The notes under the pieces are model-generated. The model saw nothing but the letters and a program-made list of their open reading frames with translations, was not told the DNA's origin and ran no database searches. Positions 52,841 to 60,708 of a DNA stretch of 64,000 nt are shown here, one piece after another. This DNA comes from Desulfobacterales bacterium (GTDB taxonomy: Bacteria > Desulfobacterota > Desulfobacteria > Desulfobacterales > JAIPEE01). The number at the start of each line of letters is the position of its first letter. The first letter of the stretch is position 1. The stretch spans positions 31,238 to 95,237 of the forward strand of contig JAIPEE010000009.1 in NCBI GenBank assembly GCA_021737275.1. The letters run 5' to 3'. Both the position numbers and the translations under genes were made by a program.

Positions 52841-52880
52841 TTCCCTACCCTGGCGTGAGGGAACTAAAGGGAAGGGAATA
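52841..52880. repeat. REP-like hairpin repeat, copy 2
   Basis: TTCCCTACCCTGGCGTGAGG followed by GAACTAAAGGGAAGGGAATA has the same order of C-rich, CCTGGCG and G-rich blocks as the repeat at 50911-50947. It fills the gap between the ketosynthase and the second hot-dog gene. Such elements are usually spread by RAYT transposases, and a dead RAYT gene lies at 44.7-45.0 kb. Confidence 0.55.
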
Positions 52881-52905
52881 ACCAACCCCTTTTGAAAAAA
52901 AAGTA

Positions 52906-53340
52906 ATGGACAGAATAGAAATAAAAACAGAATTAAAAGATTTTATGCTGATTGATGCTGTTAAGGATATTGATTCAAAAAGCATTCTGGGTGCAAAAAC
53001 TTTTTTCTTTGACCCGGTATTCATAGGCATTGAAACACTTGCACAACTTGCAGCCATGCATGTCCGCCATATCACAGATTTTACAAAACATGCGTTCCTT
53101 CTTAAAGTAAAATATTTTTCTGCCCGGGAAGCAGTCTTAAATGGCCTTCATGAACTTAGCGGAAAACTTTTAAACCATAGCAGTGATTCATATTCATATG
53201 AGCTGAGTGGTAAAAACAACAATGATGTTCTATTCAGTGCAAAACTTATAATCGGCACCACATCTTATAATGATCATCTGAGACAGGAAGAACTTGTTGG
53301 ATATTACAAAAAGGTTTTCTCATGTTTACAAAACGCATAA
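52906..53340 (+). CDS. Hot-dog protein B: FabZ-like dehydratase half keeping the catalytic Glu only
   Basis: A 144-residue protein. FMLIDAVKDIDSKSILGAKT matches the first strand region of FabZ ([20 protein letters not shown]), and GIETLAQLAAMHVRHI matches LILEAMAQATG, so the catalytic Glu is present as Glu43. The HFPGxP loop with the catalytic His is shortened to FFFDPVF, without His. The rest (FLLKVKYFSAREAV...GKLLNHSSDSYSYEL) continues the hot-dog fold. It is the complement of hot-dog protein A, which keeps the His only. Start ATG with weak A-rich ribosome site. It overlaps bioF by 19 bp, indicating translational coupling. Confidence 0.78.
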   Translation: MDRIEIKTELKDFMLIDAVKDIDSKSILGAKTFFFDPVFIGIETLAQLAAMHVRHITDFTKHAFLLKVKYFSAREAVLNGLHELSGKLLNHSSDSYSYELSGKNNNDVLFSAKLIIGTTSYNDHLRQEELVGYYKKVFSCLQNA

Positions 53341-54467
53341 ATGACAGACTGTTAATACAGCAGCAGGCCGGTCTTTACCGGCATCCGCCTCAAATCGGCC
53401 AGAGAACCGGCAAGTATCTGTACATCAAGGAAAAACAGGTGTTGAATTTTGCATCCAATGATTATCTCGGCCTTGGTGATTCTTCAGAGCTCAGAGAACT
53501 GGTTGCCGAAAACTTTAAAGTATATGGCCCATCCTCATCTTCATCACGCCTTGTTTGCGGTAATTATGATATCATTACTAAAGCTGAAAAAGTATATGCA
53601 GACTATTTTGGTTATGAGACAGCCCTGTTTTTCCCATCCGGTTATCAGGCCAATGTTGCGCTGATATCCACTTTGTTTGAAAAAGGCGACACCATCATTT
53701 TTGATAAACACATTCATGCCGGCAGTATAAAAGGCATTCAGCTCAGTGGTGCTGATTTTTTGGGTTATAATCACAACGAGATGTCTCATCTTGAAAAACG
53801 CCTCAAGCGTGTCAATGAAGATCAGGCTGCCGTAATCACGGAATCACTATTCAGCATGGATGGTGACTTTCCGGATATTGAAGGCATAAAAACCCTTAAG
53901 GAGAAGTATGGCTTCCTGTGTATTGTGGATGAAGCCCATTCAGTCGGTGTGCTGCCGGACCTTAAAGGAAACGGCATCTCAAAAGATGTAGCAGATATTG
54001 CCGTCGGCACATTCGGAAAAGCACTTGGCCTGTTTGGTGCTTTTGTCCTTGCACCAAAGAAGGTAAGGGAATATATGATCAACTTTGCCTCACCTTTGAT
54101 TTATACGACATCCTTGCCGCCGGCCCATGCAGCATCTGCCATTGGTATCTTGAATATTATTGAAAAAAGCACTGATAAGCGACAGCATCTTACCGACTTA
54201 AGCCTGAAAATGAGAAATATGTTGAAGCAGAATGGTTTTAAGGTTTCCGGTGATGCCCATATTATAGCCGTAGAAATTGGTGATGAAAAAAAAGCAGTTG
54301 CGGTATCTCGAAAACTTTTTGAGAAAAACATATTTGCTTTCCCGGCACGGTATCCGACGGTTCCACTGAACAAGGCTATTATCCGGATTAGTATGACTGC
54401 ACTTCATTCGGAAAATGACACAGAACGCTTTGTTCGTTCACTCAAGGAAGCAACTGATGAAAACTGA
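53322..54467 (+). CDS. bioF: 8-Amino-7-oxononanoate synthase
   Basis: A 381-residue alpha-oxoamine synthase. Motifs: NFASNDYLGLGDS near the start, GPSSSSSRLVCGNY, CIVDEAHSVGVLP and the PLP lysine in VGTFGKALGLFGAF. It condenses pimeloyl-ACP or pimeloyl-CoA with alanine to give 8-amino-7-oxononanoate. It overlaps the hot-dog B gene by 19 bp and bioD by 11 bp. Confidence 0.95.
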   Translation: MFTKRINDRLLIQQQAGLYRHPPQIGQRTGKYLYIKEKQVLNFASNDYLGLGDSSELRELVAENFKVYGPSSSSSRLVCGNYDIITKAEKVYADYFGYETALFFPSGYQANVALISTLFEKGDTIIFDKHIHAGSIKGIQLSGADFLGYNHNEMSHLEKRLKRVNEDQAAVITESLFSMDGDFPDIEGIKTLKEKYGFLCIVDEAHSVGVLPDLKGNGISKDVADIAVGTFGKALGLFGAFVLAPKKVREYMINFASPLIYTTSLPPAHAASAIGILNIIEKSTDKRQHLTDLSLKMRNMLKQNGFKVSGDAHIIAVEIGDEKKAVAVSRKLFEKNIFAFPARYPTVPLNKAIIRISMTALHSENDTERFVRSLKEATDEN

Positions 54468-55146
54468 CACAATATTTGTAACAGGCACAGATACCGGCAT
54501 CGGTAAAACGGTTCTATCGCTTATACTGATACAGCATTATTATAAAAAAGAAATGACGCCCTTTTATATCAAACCATTTCAAACCGGCTGCAGGGATCCA
54601 TATGATACAGACAGTGATGCAAATTTTATATATAATCATATCCCTCAGCTAAAGGACAAGGATCCTGCAGAATCGGTTATTTTCTGTCATACCAACCCCA
54701 AAGCGCCTTTTTTTGCTGCACGTGATGATAACGACACCGTAAGCCTTGAAGCGGTTGAAACCAAAATGGCTAAACTGAAACAATCGTATAATCCGCTCAT
54801 CATCGAAGGTGCCGGTGGATTAATGGTGCCAATCACTGCCAATATTTTAATGATAGATTTAATTGAAAAGCTTCAGGCCAGAATAATTATCGCTGCACGC
54901 ACCGGTCTTGGCACAATTAACCATACCCTGCTGACGATTGATACTTTAAAGCGAAGAGGCTTATCTCCTTCAGGCATTGTTTTGATTGATTCACCAACCG
55001 AACCTGCAACAAAAGAGATGATCAAGGAAAACATTGAAGCCATTGAGATGTTTTCACATGTAAACGTTGCGGGGGTAATTGGAAACATTGAAAACTTTTC
55101 AAATATCGATAGTAAATATGATCATATAGTTGAACGATGCTTATAA
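54457..55146 (+). CDS. bioD: Dethiobiotin synthetase
   Basis: About 229 residues from the ATG at 54457, which overlaps the bioF end. The P-loop GTDTGIGKT is directly behind the N-terminus, and other family parts are YIKPFQTGC, IIEGAGGLMVPI and RTGLGTINHTLLT. It closes the ureido ring of 7,8-diaminopelargonate with CO2 and ATP. It completes the pathway from pimeloyl thioester to biotin in this operon. No bioC, bioH, bioW, bioI or bioG gene is seen. Confidence 0.94.
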   Translation: MKTDTIFVTGTDTGIGKTVLSLILIQHYYKKEMTPFYIKPFQTGCRDPYDTDSDANFIYNHIPQLKDKDPAESVIFCHTNPKAPFFAARDDNDTVSLEAVETKMAKLKQSYNPLIIEGAGGLMVPITANILMIDLIEKLQARIIIAARTGLGTINHTLLTIDTLKRRGLSPSGIVLIDSPTEPATKEMIKENIEAIEMFSHVNVAGVIGNIENFSNIDSKYDHIVERCL

Positions 55147-55179
55147 TATTCGAATCAAATTTTGGAGTAAAAAACCATC

Positions 55180-55557
55180 ATGCAAACAGATATAAATAAT
55201 CCTTCAACATGGGCTAAACACAGGAAAAAACTTTGCGATGACTGCTATGCCGATTGTTGCACGATGCCTGTGGAAGTCAGGATTGCAGACCTGATTCGAA
55301 TGGAAGTTGCAGATACGTTCGAATCTCAGGAACCATTAAAAAAGATTGCCAAAAGACTTAAAAAAGAAGGTATCGTTGAGCACTTTAATAATAAAAGTGA
55401 AATCTTTACACTGGTAAGAATGTCCAATTGCGATTGTCTTTATCTCGATACCCAAACCCGTAAATGCAAAATATACGACAAGCGCCCGGATACCTGCCGG
55501 AACCACCCAAAGATTGGCCCAAGGCCGGGGTTTTGCGCTTATAATAAGAACACCTGA
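55180..55557 (+). CDS. YkgJ-family cysteine cluster protein
   Basis: A 125-residue protein with the cysteine cluster of the YkgJ family: CDDCYADCC near the N-terminus, CDCLYL in the middle, CKIYDKRPDTCRNHP and a final GFCAY. These probably bind zinc or an Fe-S cluster; the function is unknown. It follows bioD by 33 bp and may be cotranscribed with the biotin operon. It is convergent with the next gene. Confidence 0.85.
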   Translation: MQTDINNPSTWAKHRKKLCDDCYADCCTMPVEVRIADLIRMEVADTFESQEPLKKIAKRLKKEGIVEHFNNKSEIFTLVRMSNCDCLYLDTQTRKCKIYDKRPDTCRNHPKIGPRPGFCAYNKNT

Positions 55558-55566
55558 CAAAGTGAC

Positions 55567-56577
55567 TTATGATATTTTCATAAAATCAGCGTTTTGCACA
55601 ATCTTTTTTGGAAACATCCGCAATGTAGATGAGTCAAACTTATACTGAGGTAAGTAATCTATAACTGTTTGAGCAACTGTAAGCGACTGGTTTAAATCCC
55701 GCCTCTTTTTTATTGGTTCTCGGTCTTCCTGTTCACTTAACCATAGTTTGTATAAAGCAAAAGCTCTAGGATCCGGCACAACCATTAATGCAGGCAAGCC
55801 ATCATCTCCTATAACAACCTGGGATATCTTTGGTGAAGATAATAACCATTTTAAATTCATTATCTCTGCAGCTTTCAGATCCGATTTGCCACCCATTTGC
55901 AGATTGTCATTTTCAAATATATATTTCGGAGATGCTTTTACCAGATCAACCATATATCCATTTTTATTGACTGCTCTGAATTTTTGTTTTTTTACCACCT
56001 CGAATGAGCGATCAGCTTTTTGAAGGATACTTATCAGGCCTGACTGATCTTTTTGATCCGAAGCCAACACCAGTCTCGTCCGATTATCCCATAAAATATC
56101 CATATCCATAGTTGCCATGAGGTCTCGATTATAAAATAATCCCGCTCCAGCCTCATATGCATAAAGCGCGTTCGTACCAATTACAATTACATTTTTACCC
56201 AGCATTTTTCGGAAATTGAATTCTTGTAAAATTCTGGTTACAACTCTTGGAACCCGCTGTATCATTGCTGCTTTGCAGAAACGAGCCTGTTCCTTTAATC
56301 GTTCCTTTATTGCTTTTAAACGACCAGATGATATCTGCTTATTCTTGTGAAACTCATCAAATATCTTTTCTGTTTCAGGTGAACGCACTCCAAGAGATTT
56401 TCCATATCCATACCGATCAGATGATTTAAACAGATAATCTTTCTCTTTAGATTTTTTCCAATACATACCACCATGATATGCTTTGTTATTTTCATATGCA
56501 TCCATATATGCATCGAATATTTGACATGTATCAATAAAAACACGCCGTTGATTATCATTCATTTCGTTAAATGCCAT
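55567..56577 (-). CDS. GSU2403-like nucleotidyltransferase-fold protein (NTP_transf_8 type)
   Basis: A 336-residue protein resembling the GSU2403 family. It has a helical N-terminus, VIGTNALYAYEAGAG as the polymerase-beta-like glycine region and TMDMDIL as the Asp-x-Asp metal site, followed by LVKASPKYIF and LKAAEIMNLKWLLSSPKISQVV. The function of the family is not established; related nucleotidyltransferases act in toxin-antitoxin or tRNA modification systems. Three copies of a GATGGAAAAC-type repeat surround its start, suggesting autoregulation. Confidence 0.75.
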   Translation of the reverse strand: MAFNEMNDNQRRVFIDTCQIFDAYMDAYENNKAYHGGMYWKKSKEKDYLFKSSDRYGYGKSLGVRSPETEKIFDEFHKNKQISSGRLKAIKERLKEQARFCKAAMIQRVPRVVTRILQEFNFRKMLGKNVIVIGTNALYAYEAGAGLFYNRDLMATMDMDILWDNRTRLVLASDQKDQSGLISILQKADRSFEVVKKQKFRAVNKNGYMVDLVKASPKYIFENDNLQMGGKSDLKAAEIMNLKWLLSSPKISQVVIGDDGLPALMVVPDPRAFALYKLWLSEQEDREPIKKRRDLNQSLTVAQTVIDYLPQYKFDSSTLRMFPKKIVQNADFMKIS

Positions 56578-56698
56578 GATGGTTTTCCTTCATTAATTTA
56601 AAATAATTTTTTGATGGAAAACTCTAATATTTACATATATATAACAGTAAGTTTTCAATCATTTATTATTTTTTTAATAATGATGGAAAACCCTCATT
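56576..56698. repeat. Three-copy repeat around the nucleotidyltransferase start (one inverted, two direct)
   Basis: ATGATGGTTTTCCTTCATTA (from 56576) is the inverted counterpart of AATGATGGAAAACCCTCATT near 56677-56698, and TTGATGGAAAACTCTAAT (56611-56628) is a direct copy between them. The outer arms match over about 23 bp with 3 mismatches. The array spans the region from the start codon upstream for about 120 bp and looks like an operator set. Confidence 0.65.
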
Positions 56699-56923
56699 AT
56701 GTCAACATATTATTAGTTTTTTTAAAGTGTTCTTTGCAAAATCAAGTCAAAGTTGATAAGTATGCACAAATTTCAAAATATTGTTCTATTCCAAAATGCT
56801 TTTCTCTGTGCTCTCTGCCTGTCTTAAGAAAGCTCGTAAGAGTGGAGGCAGATGAGCTTCAAGCGAAGCGGGCTTGTCGCGCCGGAGTTTTAAAACAAAG
56901 GCAGACGAGAGATAAAGGTTTTT

Positions 56924-58168
56924 ATGACTATAAACGGTTTCCTCATTTTTATCATCTGTTTGCTGATTTTCGACTGGCTTCTTTCACTGATCGTTGAAAA
57001 ACTTAACCTGAAAAATGTTCAGACTGAAATTCCTGAAGAATTTGTCGGTATATATGATGAAGAAAAGTATGTCCAGTCACAGAAATATCTTAAAGAAAAC
57101 ACCCGGTTTGAACTGTTACAGTCACACATCATGCTGCCCGTTACCATTGGATTCATTGTATTCGGCGGATTCCGATGGGTAAATGATATCGCCCAAAAGA
57201 TTACCGCTAATACAATTTTAAGTGGATTAGTCTTTTGCGGTATTCTGATGGTGTTCATGAAGATTATCAGCCTGCCGTTCAGCATTTACAATACGTTTGT
57301 TATTGAGGAAACATACGGTTTCAACAAAACCACACCTAAGACATTTATACTCGACATCTTAAAAGGACTGCTACTCACCGCCATCATCGGTGCACCAATA
57401 TTTGCGCTTGTTATCTGGTTTTTTGATAAATTTGAACTGGCCTGGCTCTATTCGTGGGGTGCATTGGCTGTTATCCAGATTATTATTTTATTCATCGCAC
57501 CTGTTGTTATTCTGCCGCTCTTTAACAAGTTTACACCGTTAGAAGAAGGGGAATTACGGGAAAGCATTAAAAACTTTGCATCAGGGCAAAAATATAAATT
57601 AAGCGGTATCTTCAAGATAGATGGCTCAAAACGTTCCACCAAAAGCAATGCCTACTTCACCGGTTTTGGTAAAACAAAACGTATTGCCCTTTTCGACACC
57701 CTGATCGAAAACCATACAGCAGGAGAGCTGGTCTCTGTTCTTGCACACGAAATCGGGCATGCCAAACTCGGACACATCAAAAAAAGCATTATCATTTCAT
57801 TTGCATCATCATTATTAATGTTTTTTATTCTCTCTCTTTTTATTACACGACCGGGACTCTATCAGGCTTTCCAGATAGAAGGCACGCCTGTATATGCAGG
57901 TCTCATTTTCTTCTTTTTTCTCTATGCACCCATTAACATGATACTCGGCCTGTTCGGTAATATTATCTCACGCCGTAATGAATACCAGGCGGACAGATTT
58001 GCTGCTGAAAACACAAAGAAACCCGGCGACTTGATTGATGCACTTAAAAAGCTTTCGGTAGACAACTTAAGTAATCTTACGCCTCATCCACTCAAGGTTT
58101 TTCTTGAATATAGCCATCCGCCTGTACTTGAACGAGTTAAGGCGTTGAAAAAATTCGACCTTAGATAA
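56924..58168 (+). CDS. M48-family membrane metallopeptidase (Ste24/CAAX protease 1-like)
   Basis: A 414-residue multi-pass membrane protease. The zinc site is HEIGH (275-279) with a third ligand in NEYQADRFAA. The N-terminal half has several helices and TYGFNKTTPKTF, typical of the Ste24 subfamily; bacterial members take part in membrane protein quality control. AAAGG precedes the ATG. The 225 bp before it contain no gene and a weak TGGAGG-N8-GC-like sequence that I do not call a promoter. Confidence 0.92.
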   Translation: MTINGFLIFIICLLIFDWLLSLIVEKLNLKNVQTEIPEEFVGIYDEEKYVQSQKYLKENTRFELLQSHIMLPVTIGFIVFGGFRWVNDIAQKITANTILSGLVFCGILMVFMKIISLPFSIYNTFVIEETYGFNKTTPKTFILDILKGLLLTAIIGAPIFALVIWFFDKFELAWLYSWGALAVIQIIILFIAPVVILPLFNKFTPLEEGELRESIKNFASGQKYKLSGIFKIDGSKRSTKSNAYFTGFGKTKRIALFDTLIENHTAGELVSVLAHEIGHAKLGHIKKSIIISFASSLLMFFILSLFITRPGLYQAFQIEGTPVYAGLIFFFFLYAPINMILGLFGNIISRRNEYQADRFAAENTKKPGDLIDALKKLSVDNLSNLTPHPLKVFLEYSHPPVLERVKALKKFDLR

Positions 58169-58234
58169 TTAACTATTATCTTTTTCTGTGATAAGTTTAA
58201 GTTTGTATTTTACAGAACAAGTAAATATTTTCCT

Positions 58235-59428
58235 ATGAAGGAACCCATGCAATTTATCAGATTCGCCTTCACCATATTATTTTTTTTATCGGTAATCTGT
58301 GGTGCCCACTACTTTCTATATACGTCTTCTATTCGCTTTTTTTCAATTTCTGACCCGATGCATAAAAAAATACTGTTCCGGCTAATGACTTTTCTGGCCC
58401 TGAGCTTTTTACCGTCCGCCATTCTCCTGCGGACAAACAACACTATCTTTACCAGTCTTTATTATATTATCGCCGGCACCTGGCTCGGCCTCGCTGTCTA
58501 TTTTCTTTTTGCAGCGGTGGTTATCTGGATTATCTTCGGTGCCGGCAAGCTGATCGGAACCATTCCTGACATGCGGATGATCAGCATTGTGTGTGTTATC
58601 ATTGCATGCTTAACTACGGCTTATGGGGTCTGGCGTGCGCAGTATCCTGAAATAAAAAATATCGATATCAAAATTGAAAGATTGCCTGCTGTCTGGCAGG
58701 GCAAGACTATTGTTCAGCTATCGGATGTACATCTCGGCTCAATTAACCGGGTCGGATTTATGAAGCGTATTGCTGAAAAAGTAAATCGTGTTAACCCGTA
58801 CCTTATCTTGATTACAGGCGATCTTTTTGATGGCATGGGAGGAGATTTACCATCATTTATTGAACCGCTTAACGCGTTGAAAGCCTCAAAAGGGATATTT
58901 TTTGTAACCGGTAATCATGAGGGATACCTTAAACTCACAGAGCCGGTTTCAGTAATCAAAAAAACAAATATCAGAATTCTGAATAATGAGGTTGTTGATA
59001 TTGACGGGCTTCAGATTGCCGGCATCAGTTTTCCTGAACATAATCTTAAAAATAATGTTCGCAGTATGCTTGAAACATCAGCTGTTTTTGATCCTGCCCG
59101 GCCGAATATTTTAATGTATCACATGCCGACCAATATTTCCGATCAGTACAATAACCGCGCTGAACAGCAGACACGCACCTACTGGCACCCGGATACCAGT
59201 ATGTCTCTGGCAAAAGAGATGGGTATTGATCTCCAGCTTTCAGGCCATACTCACAACGGTCAGTTCTTCCCTTTCAATCTGCTAACACATTATATTTATA
59301 ATGGCTTTGACTATGGATTGCACAAAGACGGCAGTTTTCAAATCTTTATTTCAAGAGGTGCCGGAACATGGGGGCCGCCAATGAGGGTGGGCTGCCCCCC
59401 GGAAATTGTTGTAATAAACTTACGTTAA
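58235..59428 (+). CDS. Membrane-anchored metallophosphoesterase
   Basis: A 397-residue protein with about four N-terminal membrane helices and a C-terminal calcineurin-like phosphoesterase domain: VQLSDVHLGS, ITGDLFDG, FVTGNHEG and LSGHTHNGQFFP are the five-motif metal site. It resembles YkuE/YaeI-like phosphoesterases, some of which act on lipid A-type or UDP-sugar lipids. The start could also be an ATG at 58247, as an AAGGA lies just before it. It overlaps the convergent MFS gene by 9 bp. Confidence 0.9.
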   Translation: MKEPMQFIRFAFTILFFLSVICGAHYFLYTSSIRFFSISDPMHKKILFRLMTFLALSFLPSAILLRTNNTIFTSLYYIIAGTWLGLAVYFLFAAVVIWIIFGAGKLIGTIPDMRMISIVCVIIACLTTAYGVWRAQYPEIKNIDIKIERLPAVWQGKTIVQLSDVHLGSINRVGFMKRIAEKVNRVNPYLILITGDLFDGMGGDLPSFIEPLNALKASKGIFFVTGNHEGYLKLTEPVSVIKKTNIRILNNEVVDIDGLQIAGISFPEHNLKNNVRSMLETSAVFDPARPNILMYHMPTNISDQYNNRAEQQTRTYWHPDTSMSLAKEMGIDLQLSGHTHNGQFFPFNLLTHYIYNGFDYGLHKDGSFQIFISRGAGTWGPPMRVGCPPEIVVINLR

Positions 59429-60667
59429 AACCGGTCGCTTAATTGAAAACAGCAACACCGCTGCTATAAAATCAAAAACAACAAAAATAGCATATGCCGT
59501 ATCATATGAACCGGTAAGATCAAAGCTCTGACCGGCAATCATATAACCTGCGACCTGGAGAATCAGAAACAATGATGTAAACCGCAAGACGGCAGCAAAG
59601 GACCGTCTCCCGAACAGATCGGCTACAACGATCGGATAAGTGGACATCACTCCGCCCATGGTAAATCCGAAAATTATAATAAACAAGACAAGGGCGGCAA
59701 TTGAATTATGAAAAAGGGCCAGTAGTAAGCTCAATCCATTTGCAGCCGAAAGAATGCCAACAACTCGGCATGCACCATACCGATCACAAAATATACCCCA
59801 TACATATTTGCCGGCCGCGCCAAGCAACGCAACTATAGCCAGCAGGAGCATAGCGGTCATATCATTAAAACCTATTTCAACAAATCTGGGTTTAAGTTGA
59901 GACACAACACCGACAACGCCCAGCATAATAAATGCAAAAGAGAATCCAACCCTCCAGAAAGCGCCGGTTTTTAGAAGAACTTTAAGTATCCAGGGGTTTT
60001 CCTCTTTAATAATACCCCTATCGGAATTCTTTGCCTTTATGGCAGGTGCCGGCAGCGGCATCCCATCCGGGGCCATCCCATAATCTTCGGGCCAGTTTTT
60101 TACAAACAACCATGCAAAAGGCGCTATAAACATAATCATCACACCGATAAATACGGCCGTAAAAGAGAGGCCGGCTTTATTAATCAAAACCATTGCAAGT
60201 AAAGGGATCACTGCACCGGATACTGAAATTCCGGCTGTTGCTATGCCCATAGCCTTGCCCCTTTTCATTATAAACCAGTTATTGACAGCGGTGTTGGCAA
60301 CAATACCCCCATATGCACCATTCCCCATATAAAGCAGAATATAAAAACCATAAAATTGTAACAATGATTCGGATGTAATCATAAAGATAAAAGAGATCCC
60401 GGCCAAAAGGGACCCGAAAACCATCAGGATGCGTGCACCGGTTTTCATTACAAGCGTCCCGTAAACAAGCTGACTGAGCAACCCGAAAGATGTACCAATG
60501 ACAAGCGCCATATTGATATCGGTTCTTGTCCAGCCTCTTAATTCACAAAGCGGCTCCATAAAAGCATTAATGGCATAAAACCCTGTTCCAACCGCCATAA
60601 AGTGTGCAAAAAAAACAACGCCGACAATATGCCATCCAAAAAATATTTTTCGCCCACTGACCGGCAT
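59420..60667 (-). CDS. Major facilitator superfamily transporter, oxalate/formate antiporter-like (OFA)
   Basis: A 415-residue protein with twelve predicted helices. The N-terminus (FGWHIVGVVFFAHFMAVGTGFYAINAFMEPL) and GWTRTDINMALVIGTSFGLLSQ are typical of the OFA family, and a loop motif (FCDRYGACR) lies between the halves. It could exchange small carboxylates such as oxalate or formate, but substrates vary. It lies 42 bp downstream of the cyclase-like gene stop on the same strand. Confidence 0.86.
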   Translation of the reverse strand: MPVSGRKIFFGWHIVGVVFFAHFMAVGTGFYAINAFMEPLCELRGWTRTDINMALVIGTSFGLLSQLVYGTLVMKTGARILMVFGSLLAGISFIFMITSESLLQFYGFYILLYMGNGAYGGIVANTAVNNWFIMKRGKAMGIATAGISVSGAVIPLLAMVLINKAGLSFTAVFIGVMIMFIAPFAWLFVKNWPEDYGMAPDGMPLPAPAIKAKNSDRGIIKEENPWILKVLLKTGAFWRVGFSFAFIMLGVVGVVSQLKPRFVEIGFNDMTAMLLLAIVALLGAAGKYVWGIFCDRYGACRVVGILSAANGLSLLLALFHNSIAALVLFIIIFGFTMGGVMSTYPIVVADLFGRRSFAAVLRFTSLFLILQVAGYMIAGQSFDLTGSYDTAYAIFVVFDFIAAVLLFSIKRPVLT

Positions 60668-60708
60668 GCTATTTAACCTTATTTTGTTTTTTTGTATTTT
60701 ATAACCGG

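Noticed and set aside
55567..56577. Defined toxin-antitoxin system at the nucleotidyltransferase-like gene
   Set aside because: No adjacent antitoxin-sized gene; the convergent neighbour is a YkgJ-family protein and belongs with the biotin operon side.
56824..56870. Possible sigma54 promoter TGGAGGCAGATGAGC before the M48 protease
   Set aside because: Spacing fits, but the -24 part lacks TGGCA and the -12 part lacks the preceding T; too weak compared with the others.
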